Positions 54,683 through 64,000 of a DNA stretch of 64,000 bases are shown in pieces. This stretch comes from Nonlabens marinus S1-08 (GTDB taxonomy: Bacteria > Bacteroidota > Bacteroidia > Flavobacteriales > Flavobacteriaceae): NCBI RefSeq assembly GCF_000831385.1, contig NZ_AP014548.1, positions 62,001 to 126,000 on the forward strand, read 5' to 3'. The number at the start of each line of letters is the position of its first letter. The first letter of the stretch is position 1. The notes beneath the pieces were generated by a model, which saw only the letters and a program-made list of their open reading frames with translations, was not told where the DNA came from and made no database searches. A program made the position numbers and the translations under genes.

Positions 54683-55594
54683 TTAGTTTTCCGTCCTTGC
54701 GTCTAAGTAGTCTGGAATACCATCACCGTCTGTATCCAGTGCATCATTTGGGTTACCATCACCATTAGGGTCTGCATTTTCGTTTACGGTAAGGATACCG
54801 TCATTGTCATCGTCAATTTCTAGATAATTGAATCTTCCATCCCTATCCGTATCATCAGCAAAATTAGGAGAGCGTAAATTTTTATCGTTGTTCAAATCTT
54901 CAAACTTAGAAAAGATACCGTCACTGTCGTGATCTGTAGTTTTTGCTCTTCGCAATTTGAAAGTGAAAATAATAGGAGAATATGCTGGAATACCACTTTG
55001 AGTACGCTCAAAATAACCAAGCCCAGAAGGAATAAAAACAGCTCCTATACCACTCCCTTCATAAGATAAGGTTCCATCTCCATTTGGATTAATAGCAGAA
55101 GCGTCTTTAAACTGAGTCACACCAGCGGTAAAACCAGTGATTGTGGAAGGTAAGTCAAACCAAATGGAGTTGATACTGCTATCAAATACATTTCCATTAA
55201 GTAAGGTACCTTCGTAACTCACTAAAGCACTATCTGCAAATGTGGGCTGTCTGGCCCCAGAACCTTCTCGTACTTTAAGAGTATATAACTTGTAATCCAC
55301 ACCATCCCTAGTGATTGTTTGACTCACCACTTGCTGTGATAGCGGTGTCCGTCCAGAATTAGCACCAGCAATCGTATCAAATTTTATTTCAAAATCAGCT
55401 CCTGCTGGAGTGTTTTGGAATTCATCCTCATTATAGAAATGAGTGTTTAAAAAGGCGTTTATTTTGGCAAGGTCTTCTATGTATACCTCTTGGCGATCAC
55501 GTATTGGGATTGCATCTGGCCCGTCATCTGGACTACAAGCGATTGAAACCAATAGGAATATTAAGATTAGAAATTGTAATTTTAAGTTTTTCAT
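54683..55594 (-). CDS. FKBP-type peptidyl-prolyl isomerase lipoprotein with Asp-rich repeats
   Basis: 303 residues from MKNLKLQFLILIFLLVSIACS (lipobox SIAC). An FKBP domain (about 95-225: TFADSALVSYEGTLLNGNVFDSS, GIGAVFIPSGLGYFE, IIFTFKLRR) is followed by calcium-binding thrombospondin-type-3-like repeats (DHDSDGIFSKFEDLNND, DTDRDGRFNYLEIDDDNDG, DTDGDGIPDYLDA). It probably folds envelope proteins at the outer membrane. Similar lipoproteins in Flavobacteriia include GldI of gliding, but the repeats here are different and motility linkage is unproven. Confidence 0.88.
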   Translation of the reverse strand: MKNLKLQFLILIFLLVSIACSPDDGPDAIPIRDRQEVYIEDLAKINAFLNTHFYNEDEFQNTPAGADFEIKFDTIAGANSGRTPLSQQVVSQTITRDGVDYKLYTLKVREGSGARQPTFADSALVSYEGTLLNGNVFDSSINSIWFDLPSTITGFTAGVTQFKDASAINPNGDGTLSYEGSGIGAVFIPSGLGYFERTQSGIPAYSPIIFTFKLRRAKTTDHDSDGIFSKFEDLNNDKNLRSPNFADDTDRDGRFNYLEIDDDNDGILTVNENADPNGDGNPNDALDTDGDGIPDYLDARTEN

Positions 55595-55669
55595 GCAAAA
55601 TTTTAAAAGCTTCAAAGATACCATTTTCAGCTATTTTTGTAGAGATAACGCTATTTTATAAGACATCAT

Positions 55670-56050
55670 ATGCGCATTGATAAATATTTATGGTCCGTTC
55701 GATACTATAAAACTAGAAGTAAGGCAACTGATGCTGCAAAAAAAGGCCGCTTTAGAGTCAATGGGGACATTGTCAAACCAGCGAGAGATGTCTACCCAGG
55801 TGACATGATTACCTTGCGCAAAGATCAAATTGATTACCAAGTTGAGGTTCTTGACCTGCCTGCAAATCGAGTAGGAAACAAATTAGTAGATCTTTATAGA
55901 ATGGACCGTACGCCTAAAGAAAGTTTTGAAGCGCGTAAAATGGTCGAACTTAGCCAAGACTATTATCGCCGCAAAGGAGAAGGAAGACCGACGAAAAAAG
56001 ACCGCCGCGATCTAGACAACGTAATGGATCAAACTGAAGAGGATGTTTAA
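55670..56050 (+). CDS. S4-domain RNA-binding protein, Hsp15-like
   Basis: 126 residues. MRIDKYLWSVRYYKTRSKATDAAKKGRFRVNGDIVKPARDVYPGDMI is a canonical S4 domain, and the basic tail (YYRRKGEGRPTKKDRRDL) resembles Hsp15/YlxQ-type ribosome-binding proteins that recycle stalled 50S subunits. Confidence 0.9.
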   Translation: MRIDKYLWSVRYYKTRSKATDAAKKGRFRVNGDIVKPARDVYPGDMITLRKDQIDYQVEVLDLPANRVGNKLVDLYRMDRTPKESFEARKMVELSQDYYRRKGEGRPTKKDRRDLDNVMDQTEEDV

Positions 56051-56075
56051 ACTCACAAAGTATAATTAAGGAGCG

Positions 56076-56101
56076 AATTTCGCTTTCGCGAAAGCGAAAT
56101 T
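56076..56101. repeat. Longest copy of the dispersed palindrome (26 bp), one of ~22
   Basis: A perfect 26-bp palindrome centred on TCGCGA. Other copies by position: 1695, 1951, 11227 (imperfect), 13857, 15842, 17725, 20250, 24080, 28640, 30429, 31467, 36356, 36628, 39365, 43773, 46122, 49080 (one mismatch), 53458, 58525, 62151 and 63777. Seven lie inside genes (1695, 20250, 36628, 43773, 53458, 62151, 63777), read in all three frames as AFAKA, LSRK or FRES; the rest are intergenic, often just after stop codons. A 12-base core would be expected well under once by chance in 64 kb. Confidence 0.97.
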
Positions 56102-56147
56102 TTCCAAACCAGTCAAACAAACCCAATTACCTATTAAATATCCATCT

Positions 56148-56636
56148 ATGGAAATTTTAAATCACGATCAAGTAAGCAATAAAATTAGAAGAATTGCCTA
56201 TCAAATTGCCGAAGTGTACATGGAGCACGATCAGTTGATACTCGCTGGTATTGCAGAAGGAGGCTACACTCTAGCTCAAAAGCTCAAGGAACAACTGGTA
56301 AACATCTGTGATCTGAATGTAGTGCTTTGCGAGGTGAAAATGGATAAGAAAAATCCACTAAACTCTGTTACCACAAGCATTCCAGCGAGTGATTATCAAG
56401 ATAAAGGGATTGTTTTATGCGATGATGTTTTAAATTCCGGGACCACACTTATTTATGCTGTGCGTCATTTTTTAGAAGTACCTATCAAGAAATTTAAAAC
56501 TGCTGTGTTAGTGAATCGCAATCACAAAAAATTTCCCGTAAAGGCAGACTTCAAAGGTATTTCTCTCTCTACAACGATGGAAGAACATGTGCAAGTAAAC
56601 ATTCAAGGGACTACCTACAGCGTTAGCTTATCCTAA
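56148..56636 (+). CDS. Phosphoribosyltransferase, PyrR-like
   Basis: 162 residues of the type I PRTase fold. LILAGIAEGGYTLAQKL is the N-terminal half and IVLCDDVLNSGTTLIYAV is the PRPP-binding loop. It most resembles PyrR-type uracil PRTases/regulators, but the exact base or a regulatory role is not set by sequence. It converges with aroK and overlaps it by nine bases. Confidence 0.85.
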   Translation: MEILNHDQVSNKIRRIAYQIAEVYMEHDQLILAGIAEGGYTLAQKLKEQLVNICDLNVVLCEVKMDKKNPLNSVTTSIPASDYQDKGIVLCDDVLNSGTTLIYAVRHFLEVPIKKFKTAVLVNRNHKKFPVKADFKGISLSTTMEEHVQVNIQGTTYSVSLS

Positions 56637-57170
56637 ACCTGTGATTTCTCTAACTAAAAGTTCTGGTGATTTGCCTTGAACATCTATAGTAAAATCTGCC
56701 TGATTGTAAAATACAGATCTTTCGAGTAAGTGCTTTCCTATAAATTCTGCAAGATTTTCTTCTGAAGTTGTCGCCGCAATTAAAGGTCTATGCGCTTTTT
56801 CAGGAAAAAGACGGTAGGTAAGAAAAGGAACGTTAGCTCGCAAATAAATGGAACGTGTGTGAGGCGCCTCAATGATTAATTTCATATTATCGTAATAACA
56901 AGGAGTTCCACCACCTAAAGAAATCACGGTTTGCTCTGCACCTTCCAACAATTCTATAAGACAGGTTTGTTCCAATTTTCTAAAGAAGAGAATACCTTTT
57001 GACTCAATAATCTGGGAAATAGTCATTTTTTTTTTCGATTCTATATAATCGTCCAGATCCAGATGCCTCCAGGACATTTGCAACGCAAGCTCCTGACCTA
57101 CAGTCGTTTTTCCAGATCCCATATAGCCTAAAAGCACAATATTTGAAATAGGTTCTTTGCTGATTTTCAA
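56628..57170 (-). CDS. aroK: Shikimate kinase
   Basis: 180 residues. IVLLGYMGSGKTTVG holds the Walker A, DLDDYIE binds shikimate and Mg2+, FRKLE and VISLGGGTPCY (with the GGG shikimate motif) and HRPLIA of the lid follow. It phosphorylates shikimate at the 3-hydroxyl in aromatic amino acid synthesis. Confidence 0.95.
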   Translation of the reverse strand: MKISKEPISNIVLLGYMGSGKTTVGQELALQMSWRHLDLDDYIESKKKMTISQIIESKGILFFRKLEQTCLIELLEGAEQTVISLGGGTPCYYDNMKLIIEAPHTRSIYLRANVPFLTYRLFPEKAHRPLIAATTSEENLAEFIGKHLLERSVFYNQADFTIDVQGKSPELLVREITGLG

Positions 57171-57230
57171 AGAGATAATTTTTATACAAATTTATAGCAA
57201 AAAGATTAGCAGGTTACCACTGATACGTTT

Positions 57231-57238
57231 TATATTTG
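57231..57238 (+). promoter_or_regulatory. -7 element (TATATTTG) for tRNA-Lys/tRNA-Leu
   Basis: TATATTTG followed by CACCCGCAA is identical to the sequence ahead of tRNA-Ser at 25212. It lies 20 bases before tRNA-Lys. Confidence 0.6.
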
Positions 57239-57257
57239 CACCCGCAATTAAAAACAA

Positions 57258-57330
57258 GACTTGGTAGCTCAGCTGGTAGAGCATCACACTTTTAATGTGA
57301 GGGTCCTGGGTTCGAACCCCAGCCAAGTCA
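57258..57330 (+). tRNA. tRNA-Lys (UUU)
   Basis: 73 bases: acceptor GACTTGG pairs with CCAAGTC, discriminator A. D-arm AGCTCAGCTGGTAGAGC, anticodon arm TCACA-CTTTTAA-TGTGA with anticodon TTT, and T-arm GGGTTCGAACCCC. CCA is not encoded. Confidence 0.96.
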
Positions 57331-57348
57331 CTAAGGCCGTAAGGCATT

Positions 57349-57380
57349 AAAGTCCTTATTCAAAATAAGGACTTTTTTTT
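57349..57380 (+). terminator. Terminator after tRNA-Lys
   Basis: AAAGTCCTTAT and AATAAGGACTTT form the stem, followed by a run of T ending just before tRNA-Leu. Confidence 0.85.
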
Positions 57381-57381
57381 T

Positions 57382-57466
57382 ACCCGGGTGCTGGAATTGG
57401 TAGACAGGCACGGTTGAGGGCCGTGTGTATTTATACGTGTGGGTTCAAGTCCCATTCCGGGTACCA
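57382..57466 (+). tRNA. tRNA-Leu (GAG), CCA encoded
   Basis: A class II tRNA: acceptor ACCCGGG pairs with TCCGGGT (one G-U), discriminator A, and CCA is encoded at 57464-57466. The anticodon arm CACGG-TTGAGGG-CCGTG gives anticodon GAG. A long variable arm (TGTATTTATACG) follows and the T-arm has GGTTCAAGTCC. Confidence 0.94.
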
Positions 57467-57475
57467 GTAGTAATT

Positions 57476-57509
57476 AGCTCGCTTCTTTTATAGACAGCGA
57501 GCTTTTTTT
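57476..57509 (+). terminator. Terminator after tRNA-Leu
   Basis: AGCTCGCT and AGCGAGCT enclose a 12-base loop and are followed by TTTTTT. Confidence 0.85.
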
Positions 57510-57595
57510 GTTTAATATTTCATAAGGTTAAAGGAATCTGCCTACAGCAAGATATATTTTGTCTAACTTTACCCATTATCCATTAAACAGCACAA

Positions 57596-58513
57596 TTGAT
57601 TAAGACTACCTTCAGTATCAAGGATTTAGAGAATCTGAGCGGGATCAAGGCTCACACCATACGCATCTGGGAAAAAAGATACAGCCTTTTTACTCCAGAG
57701 CGGACTGATTCTAATATCAGGCGATACGATACAAACGCTCTACAGCGTATTCTTAATGTAAGCTACCTCAACAATAACGGCAATAAGATAAGTGCCATTG
57801 CTGCTATGGATGACTGCCAGCTAGAAGCCGAAGTCAAAAAACACGCTGAAAAAGGCAATACTACAAATCACAGTTTGCAGGAAATCAAACTGGCTATGGT
57901 CAATTTTGACAAAAACCTTTTCAATAGAGTCTTTAATACTGGTTTGAAAGAATTAGGATTTCAAGGGGTTTTTAGGGAAATACTGATACCTTTTTTAATC
58001 GAGCTAGGTCACCTATGGCACAGCAACACCATAAATGTCGCACATGAACATTTCATAAGTCATTTGATCAAACAAAAATTGTTGAGCCACATGGAACATG
58101 TGGATTATCAACCTGATGAACAACACAAAGAACTATATATACTATTTCTCCCTCAAAATGAGATGCACGACTTAGGATTACTGTTCTTAAACTATGAACT
58201 GCTTTCTCGAGGTAGAGAAACTCTTTACTTGGGTACTTACATGACCTTAGAAGCCTTAGAGCATTTTCAAAACAAAGGTAAAAAACTGGTATACATCACA
58301 TATATTACCGTGGATCCAACCATAAAAAAAGTACCTAAATTTCTAAAGCAATTTGAAAAAAACGTCAATAAAAATGGAAATAGCGACCTATGGATTCTAG
58401 GACAGATGGTCGCCAAAATGAAGGACCTCAAACTAAATCCAACTCATAAAACTTTCGATTCTATCGAACAATTGATAAACGGATTAGAAACCAGTAAAAA
58501 ACTTGAGCACTAG
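57596..58513 (+). CDS. MerR-type regulator with CarH-like B12-binding photosensor domain
   Basis: 305 residues, starting at TTG (no suitable ATG is in frame). The N-terminal MerR HTH is FSIKDLENLSGIKAHTIRIWEKRYSLFTPERT. A cobalamin-binding region follows: W141-H142 and E151-H152 form the Wx9EH motif of CarH, with H142 at the position of the light-state upper ligand (His132 of Thermus CarH). E189-x-H191-x-x-G194 matches the lower-ligand motif (His177). Known CarH proteins bind adenosylcobalamin, repress crt genes as dark tetramers and release DNA in light. Placement just upstream of crtI supports the same job here. Confidence 0.88.
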   Translation: MIKTTFSIKDLENLSGIKAHTIRIWEKRYSLFTPERTDSNIRRYDTNALQRILNVSYLNNNGNKISAIAAMDDCQLEAEVKKHAEKGNTTNHSLQEIKLAMVNFDKNLFNRVFNTGLKELGFQGVFREILIPFLIELGHLWHSNTINVAHEHFISHLIKQKLLSHMEHVDYQPDEQHKELYILFLPQNEMHDLGLLFLNYELLSRGRETLYLGTYMTLEALEHFQNKGKKLVYITYITVDPTIKKVPKFLKQFEKNVNKNGNSDLWILGQMVAKMKDLKLNPTHKTFDSIEQLINGLETSKKLEH

Positions 58514-58524
58514 TAATCAATATA

Positions 58525-58546
58525 GTTCGCTTTCGCGAAAGCGAAC
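58525..58546. repeat. Palindrome copy between the CarH-like regulator and crtI
   Basis: A perfect 22-bp palindrome in the only sizeable gap of the carotenoid locus. It belongs to the dispersed family, so a role as the regulator's operator is not implied. Confidence 0.9.
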
Positions 58547-58672
58547 TTCCTATAAGATTCGATAGGTCCTTACGACCAACTCAAAAACCTCGCGAGAGCT
58601 TTAAAATTGAAAAACTACAACAATATACTAAAGCCACTAAATTAGTCATAACCATTGATCAACCAACCCCTT

Positions 58673-60139
58673 ATGAATCATAAAATTGCCGTCATAGGCT
58701 CCGGGTTTTCTTCCCTCGCTGCAGCTGCCTATCTAGCGCAATCTGGGCATGAAGTAACCATGTTTGAAAAAAATGATACCGTTGGAGGTCGCGCACGACG
58801 TCTAGAACGTGATGGCTTCACCTTTGACATTGGGCCGTCTTGGTACTGGATGCCTGATATCTTTGAACGCTTTTTTGCAGATTTTGATAAAAAACCTTCA
58901 GATTACTACACACTGGACAAATTGAACCCAGCATATTCTGTTTATTTTGAAAATGATCGCATACAAATAGGTGATAATTTAGAAGCTATAAAACAGACAT
59001 TTGAGGCCATCGAACCTGGAAGTGCACAGAAGTTGCAAGAATTCATGGACAAATCCAGCGAGAATTATGATATCGCTATTAAAAATCTAGTATATCGTCC
59101 AGGGGAATCTCCATTGGAACTTGTAACACCCCAAACCGTTAAAAAACTAGGTGCTTTTATTGGGAATGTTTCTAAAGATGTCCGTAAAAAATTCAAAGAT
59201 CCAAAATTAGTTTCTATACTAGAGTTTCCTGTATTGTTTTTAGGTGCTACTCCAGGAAATACGCCAAGCTTTTACAATTTCATGAATTATGCAGACTTTG
59301 GACTAGGAACTTGGCATCCTAAAGGCGGGATGTACGAGGTTATTCTGGGTATGAAAAAGTTGGCTGAGGAGCAAGGTGTAGTGATAAAAACAAACGCGCC
59401 CGTGACTGAAATCCTTGTCGATGAACATGGAACTGCAGAAGGGATTTCGCTTGATGGGGAAATCCATTTGTTTGATGTCGTGCTATCTGGAGCAGATTAC
59501 CACCATTCCGAAACTCTTTTGAAGTCTAAGTACCGGCAGTATTCCGAAAAGTACTGGGACAAAAAAACTTTTGCTCCCAGCTCATTAATATTTTATGTAG
59601 GCTTTGAAGGCAAGCTTAAAAATGTGGATCACCACAACCTGTTTTTTGATACAGATTTCACGAAACACGCCAATGAAATTTATGAAGATCCTAAATGGCC
59701 TGAAGACCCATTGTTTTATGCTAATTTCACTTCTATAACAGATTCTCAAACAGCGCCTGATGGCTGTGAAAATGGATTCTTCCTTATTCCACTAGCACCA
59801 GGATTAGAGGATACCCCTACGTTACGAGAGGAATATTTTAAAAAGATTATGGATAGGTTTGAAAAATTGACCGACCAAAAAGTGATGGATCGCATTCTGT
59901 TTAAGGAGTCTTTTTGCGTTAATGATTTCAAGGACGCCTACAATAGTTATAAGGGAAATGCATATGGGATGGCAAATACATTACTTCAAACAGCATTTCT
60001 TAGACCTAATTTGAGGAGTAGAAAGGTAAAAAGTCTGTATTTTACGGGTCAATTAACCGTACCCGGACCAGGCGTGCCGCCCTCTTTGATTTCTGGAAAG
60101 TTAGCCGCACAATTGATAAACAAACACTTGAGTACATGA
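58673..60139 (+). CDS. crtI: Phytoene desaturase
   Basis: 488 residues from ATG at 58673; a TTG six codons earlier is less likely. The FAD Rossmann motif is KIAVIGSGFSSLAAAAYLAQSGHEVTMFEK, GGRARRLERDGFTFDIGPSWYWMP is the next conserved block, and the C-terminal LYFTGQLTVPGPGVPPSLISGKLAAQ is the CrtI signature. It desaturates phytoene to lycopene in four steps at the membrane. It overlaps crtB by four bases (ATGA). Confidence 0.95.
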   Translation: MNHKIAVIGSGFSSLAAAAYLAQSGHEVTMFEKNDTVGGRARRLERDGFTFDIGPSWYWMPDIFERFFADFDKKPSDYYTLDKLNPAYSVYFENDRIQIGDNLEAIKQTFEAIEPGSAQKLQEFMDKSSENYDIAIKNLVYRPGESPLELVTPQTVKKLGAFIGNVSKDVRKKFKDPKLVSILEFPVLFLGATPGNTPSFYNFMNYADFGLGTWHPKGGMYEVILGMKKLAEEQGVVIKTNAPVTEILVDEHGTAEGISLDGEIHLFDVVLSGADYHHSETLLKSKYRQYSEKYWDKKTFAPSSLIFYVGFEGKLKNVDHHNLFFDTDFTKHANEIYEDPKWPEDPLFYANFTSITDSQTAPDGCENGFFLIPLAPGLEDTPTLREEYFKKIMDRFEKLTDQKVMDRILFKESFCVNDFKDAYNSYKGNAYGMANTLLQTAFLRPNLRSRKVKSLYFTGQLTVPGPGVPPSLISGKLAAQLINKHLST

Positions 60140-60975
60140 AAAGTATCTTTGACGAGGTTTCCAGACAATGCAGTCGGGCAGTAACTAACAATTACAGCAC
60201 GTCTTTCTCGCTTGCCAGCAAAATGCTAGGGCCGTCGATTAGACAAGATATACACAACATTTATGGTTTTGTCCGGTTTGCTGATGAGATCGTGGATACC
60301 TTTCACGACTATGACAAACGCGTATTGCTAGATCGTTTTGAACAGGATCTTGCTTATGCAATTGATGAGAAAATTAGCCTGAATCCTATTCTCAATTCCT
60401 TTCAAGAAACAGTAAATAAATATAATATTACTCCAGATATGTATGGAGCATTCATTCACAGTATGCGCTTGGATCTAGATAAAAGCGTTTATTTGACTGA
60501 GGAAGAATATAAAAACTACATCTACGGTAGTGCGGACGTGGTAGGACTTATGTCTTTAAAGGTGTTTGTAAAAGGGGATCAGCAGAAGTATGACGATCTC
60601 AAAGAAGACGCCATGCGTTTAGGTAGTGCCTTTCAAAAAGTGAATTTTCTAAGAGACTTGAAAGCAGACCTTGACGTATTAGAACGTAGTTATTTTCCAA
60701 ACACAGATCTTCATGATCTTAAGGAAGAGGATAAAGCACGATTGATTGAAGAGATTGAAGCTGACTTTGACGCAGGCCTTAGAGGAATTCAACGTTTACC
60801 AGTGGAGGCTAAACTAGGCGTGTACACGGCATACAAATATTACCGCCGCCTACTGACTCGATTAGAACGAACGCCATCAGCAGAAATACGCAATACAAGA
60901 ATACGCGTTCCTAATTATGAAAAAATTGGCTTGCTAGCTAAAGGCTATGTGAGCTATAGACTCAACTTAATCTAG
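60136..60975 (+). CDS. crtB: Phytoene synthase
   Basis: 279 residues. The first Asp-rich motif DEIVDTFHD (about 50) and the second (around VNFLRDLKADLDVLERSYFPN, near 170-190) bind the diphosphates through Mg2+. YSTSFSLASKML at the N-terminus is typical. It condenses two GGPP molecules to phytoene. It is coupled to crtI and lies two bases before crtZ. Confidence 0.96.
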   Translation: MKSIFDEVSRQCSRAVTNNYSTSFSLASKMLGPSIRQDIHNIYGFVRFADEIVDTFHDYDKRVLLDRFEQDLAYAIDEKISLNPILNSFQETVNKYNITPDMYGAFIHSMRLDLDKSVYLTEEEYKNYIYGSADVVGLMSLKVFVKGDQQKYDDLKEDAMRLGSAFQKVNFLRDLKADLDVLERSYFPNTDLHDLKEEDKARLIEEIEADFDAGLRGIQRLPVEAKLGVYTAYKYYRRLLTRLERTPSAEIRNTRIRVPNYEKIGLLAKGYVSYRLNLI

Positions 60976-60977
60976 GT

Positions 60978-61424
60978 ATGGAAATAGTATTATGGTCCCT
61001 TATTTTTATAGTCACTTTTATAATAATGGAGTTCAATGCATGGTTCATCCATAAATATATTATGCACGGTTTTCTATGGAATTTGCATGAAGACCACCAT
61101 CACAAAACCCACGACAGTTGGTTTGAAAAAAACGATTGGTTTTTTGTTTTTTTTGCGAGTATTAGCATCACATTTAAATTATTACACAGCTTTTTAGACC
61201 TGTGGTGGGCATTGCCTATCAGTGCTGGAATATTTGCATATGGTGTTGCGTACTTTGTGGTACACGATATTTTTATTCACCAACGCTTTAAATGGCTGCG
61301 TAAAGCGAACAATACTTATGCAAAAGGCGTGAGACGCGCTCACAAGATCCATCACAAGCACTTAGGTAAAGGCGATGGGGAGAACTTTGGTATGTTGATC
61401 GTACCATTGAAATACTTTAAATAA
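60978..61424 (+). CDS. crtZ: Beta-carotene hydroxylase
   Basis: 148 residues, a small membrane di-iron hydroxylase with His clusters HKYIMHG, HEDHHHKTH, HDIFIHQR and HKIHHKH. It adds 3-hydroxyl groups to beta-ionone rings, giving zeaxanthin or the hydroxylated ring of saproxanthin/myxol. It follows crtB by two bases. Confidence 0.94.
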   Translation: MEIVLWSLIFIVTFIIMEFNAWFIHKYIMHGFLWNLHEDHHHKTHDSWFEKNDWFFVFFASISITFKLLHSFLDLWWALPISAGIFAYGVAYFVVHDIFIHQRFKWLRKANNTYAKGVRRAHKIHHKHLGKGDGENFGMLIVPLKYFK

Positions 61425-63486
<2,062 letters not shown>

Positions 63487-63508
<22 letters not shown>

Positions 63509-64000
63509 CAATAGTAGGATTAGGCTGCGCTGGTAGTCACGTGCTGATTCAAATGCTGGATCATCCTGAAATGAAAGATAAAAAAATCATCGTCTTTGAT
63601 GATTTTCAGGCAGACAGCCTTGAGAAAACTTGGAGCTTTTGGGAGAAAGGCGCAGGAAAATGGGACTCGCTTTTGCTGGATCGATGGACTCAAGGCAAAT
63701 TTCAAACCAGCCAAGTAGAGATCGATCTGGGATTGAATCCTTATAGCTATAAGACAATAAAGAGTAAAGGTGTGATCGCTTTCGCGAAAGCGAAACTCCA
63801 ACAAAACCCTAACGCAACATTTGTAGATGCTCGAGTAGACCGCATTGAAGAATCAAAAGTTGCCGCTATTCATACAAATAAGGGAGTTTTCAAATCTAAA
63901 CTCGTACTAGACAGCAGAGTGTCTCCAGAATTTTATAAGGATACTGAGGCAATCACATTGCGTCAGCATTTTCTGGGATGGCATTTAAGAACTGAGCAAG
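63487..64000 (+). CDS. crtY: Lycopene beta-cyclase (3' part beyond window)
   Basis: ATG at 63487 opens a frame that runs to the window edge: 171 codons starting MDYHYDIAIVGLGCAGSHVL, a Rossmann motif, then KTWSFWEKGAGKWDSLL, the conserved block of CrtY/CrtL cyclases, and VLDSRVSPEF. It overlaps the cruF end by 22 bases. It forms beta-rings on lycopene. A palindrome copy (63777-63792) encodes AFAKA in the gene. Confidence 0.92.

Noticed and set aside
58525..58546. Palindrome as the specific operator of the CarH-like regulator
   Set aside because: The same palindrome occurs about 22 times near unrelated genes, so its presence here is not specific evidence.

Overview
The window looks like chromosome of a marine, pigmented member of the Flavobacteriaceae, plausibly Nonlabens or a close relative (inference). 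Supporting points are moderate GC, TAnnTTTG-type promoters ahead of tRNAs, many genes without a clear Shine-Dalgarno, a TonB receptor paired with a DUF4249 lipoprotein, a KR2-like sodium-pumping rhodopsin, and a crtI-crtB-crtZ-crtD-cruF-crtY carotenoid operon. A dispersed palindrome (core CTTTCGCGAAAG) occurs about 22 times, both between genes and inside them.

Layout. 1-5 kb: a truncated esterase, two serine beta-lactamase-fold proteins, small orphan proteins and decayed gene fragments, including a frameshifted nitroreductase. 5.2-11.2 kb: a four-gene defence operon on the minus strand, hsdM-hsdS-AAA ATPase-HNH nuclease, with no hsdR and a decayed HTH regulator upstream. 11.3-13.7 kb: a large secreted M14 peptidase. 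13.8-14.9 kb: a repeat cluster surrounding a dead GIY-YIG gene. 15-25 kb: metabolic and envelope genes (flavin oxidoreductase, patatin, PAP2, nitronate monooxygenase, TonB receptor/DUF4249, nitroreductase, SanA). 25.2-27.3 kb: tRNA-Ser whose 3' end and terminator are duplicated 1.9 kb downstream, bracketing an aminotransferase-V gene like a small insertion. 27.4-34.5 kb: a Na+/H+ antiporter, an ABC-F protein, hypotheticals and two response-regulator genes.

34.6-42 kb: cysE-cysM; a glycogen synthase gene broken at both ends; two stand-alone BLUF photoreceptors; a divergent NDQ sodium-pump rhodopsin; and a LytTR/HisKA_2 two-component pair. 42-57 kb is mostly housekeeping (exonuclease/GIY-YIG, dnaB, accA, an LptF/LptG-type permease, tgt, split transketolase, FKBP, S4 protein, PRTase, aroK). 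57.2-64 kb: tRNA-Lys and tRNA-Leu, a CarH-like B12-binding MerR regulator, then the carotenoid operon, which runs off the right edge inside crtY.

Themes. Light links several genes: the rhodopsin (Na+ export), the antiporter (Na+/H+ exchange), two BLUF proteins, and a regulator carrying the residues used by CarH to bind adenosylcobalamin, just upstream of pigment genes that would also supply the beta-carotene precursor of retinal. The retinal-forming dioxygenase is not in the window. The most unusual system is the hsdMS operon, in which an AAA ATPase and an HNH nuclease occupy the place of the type I restriction subunit. No rRNA, CRISPR array, transposase or integrase was found.
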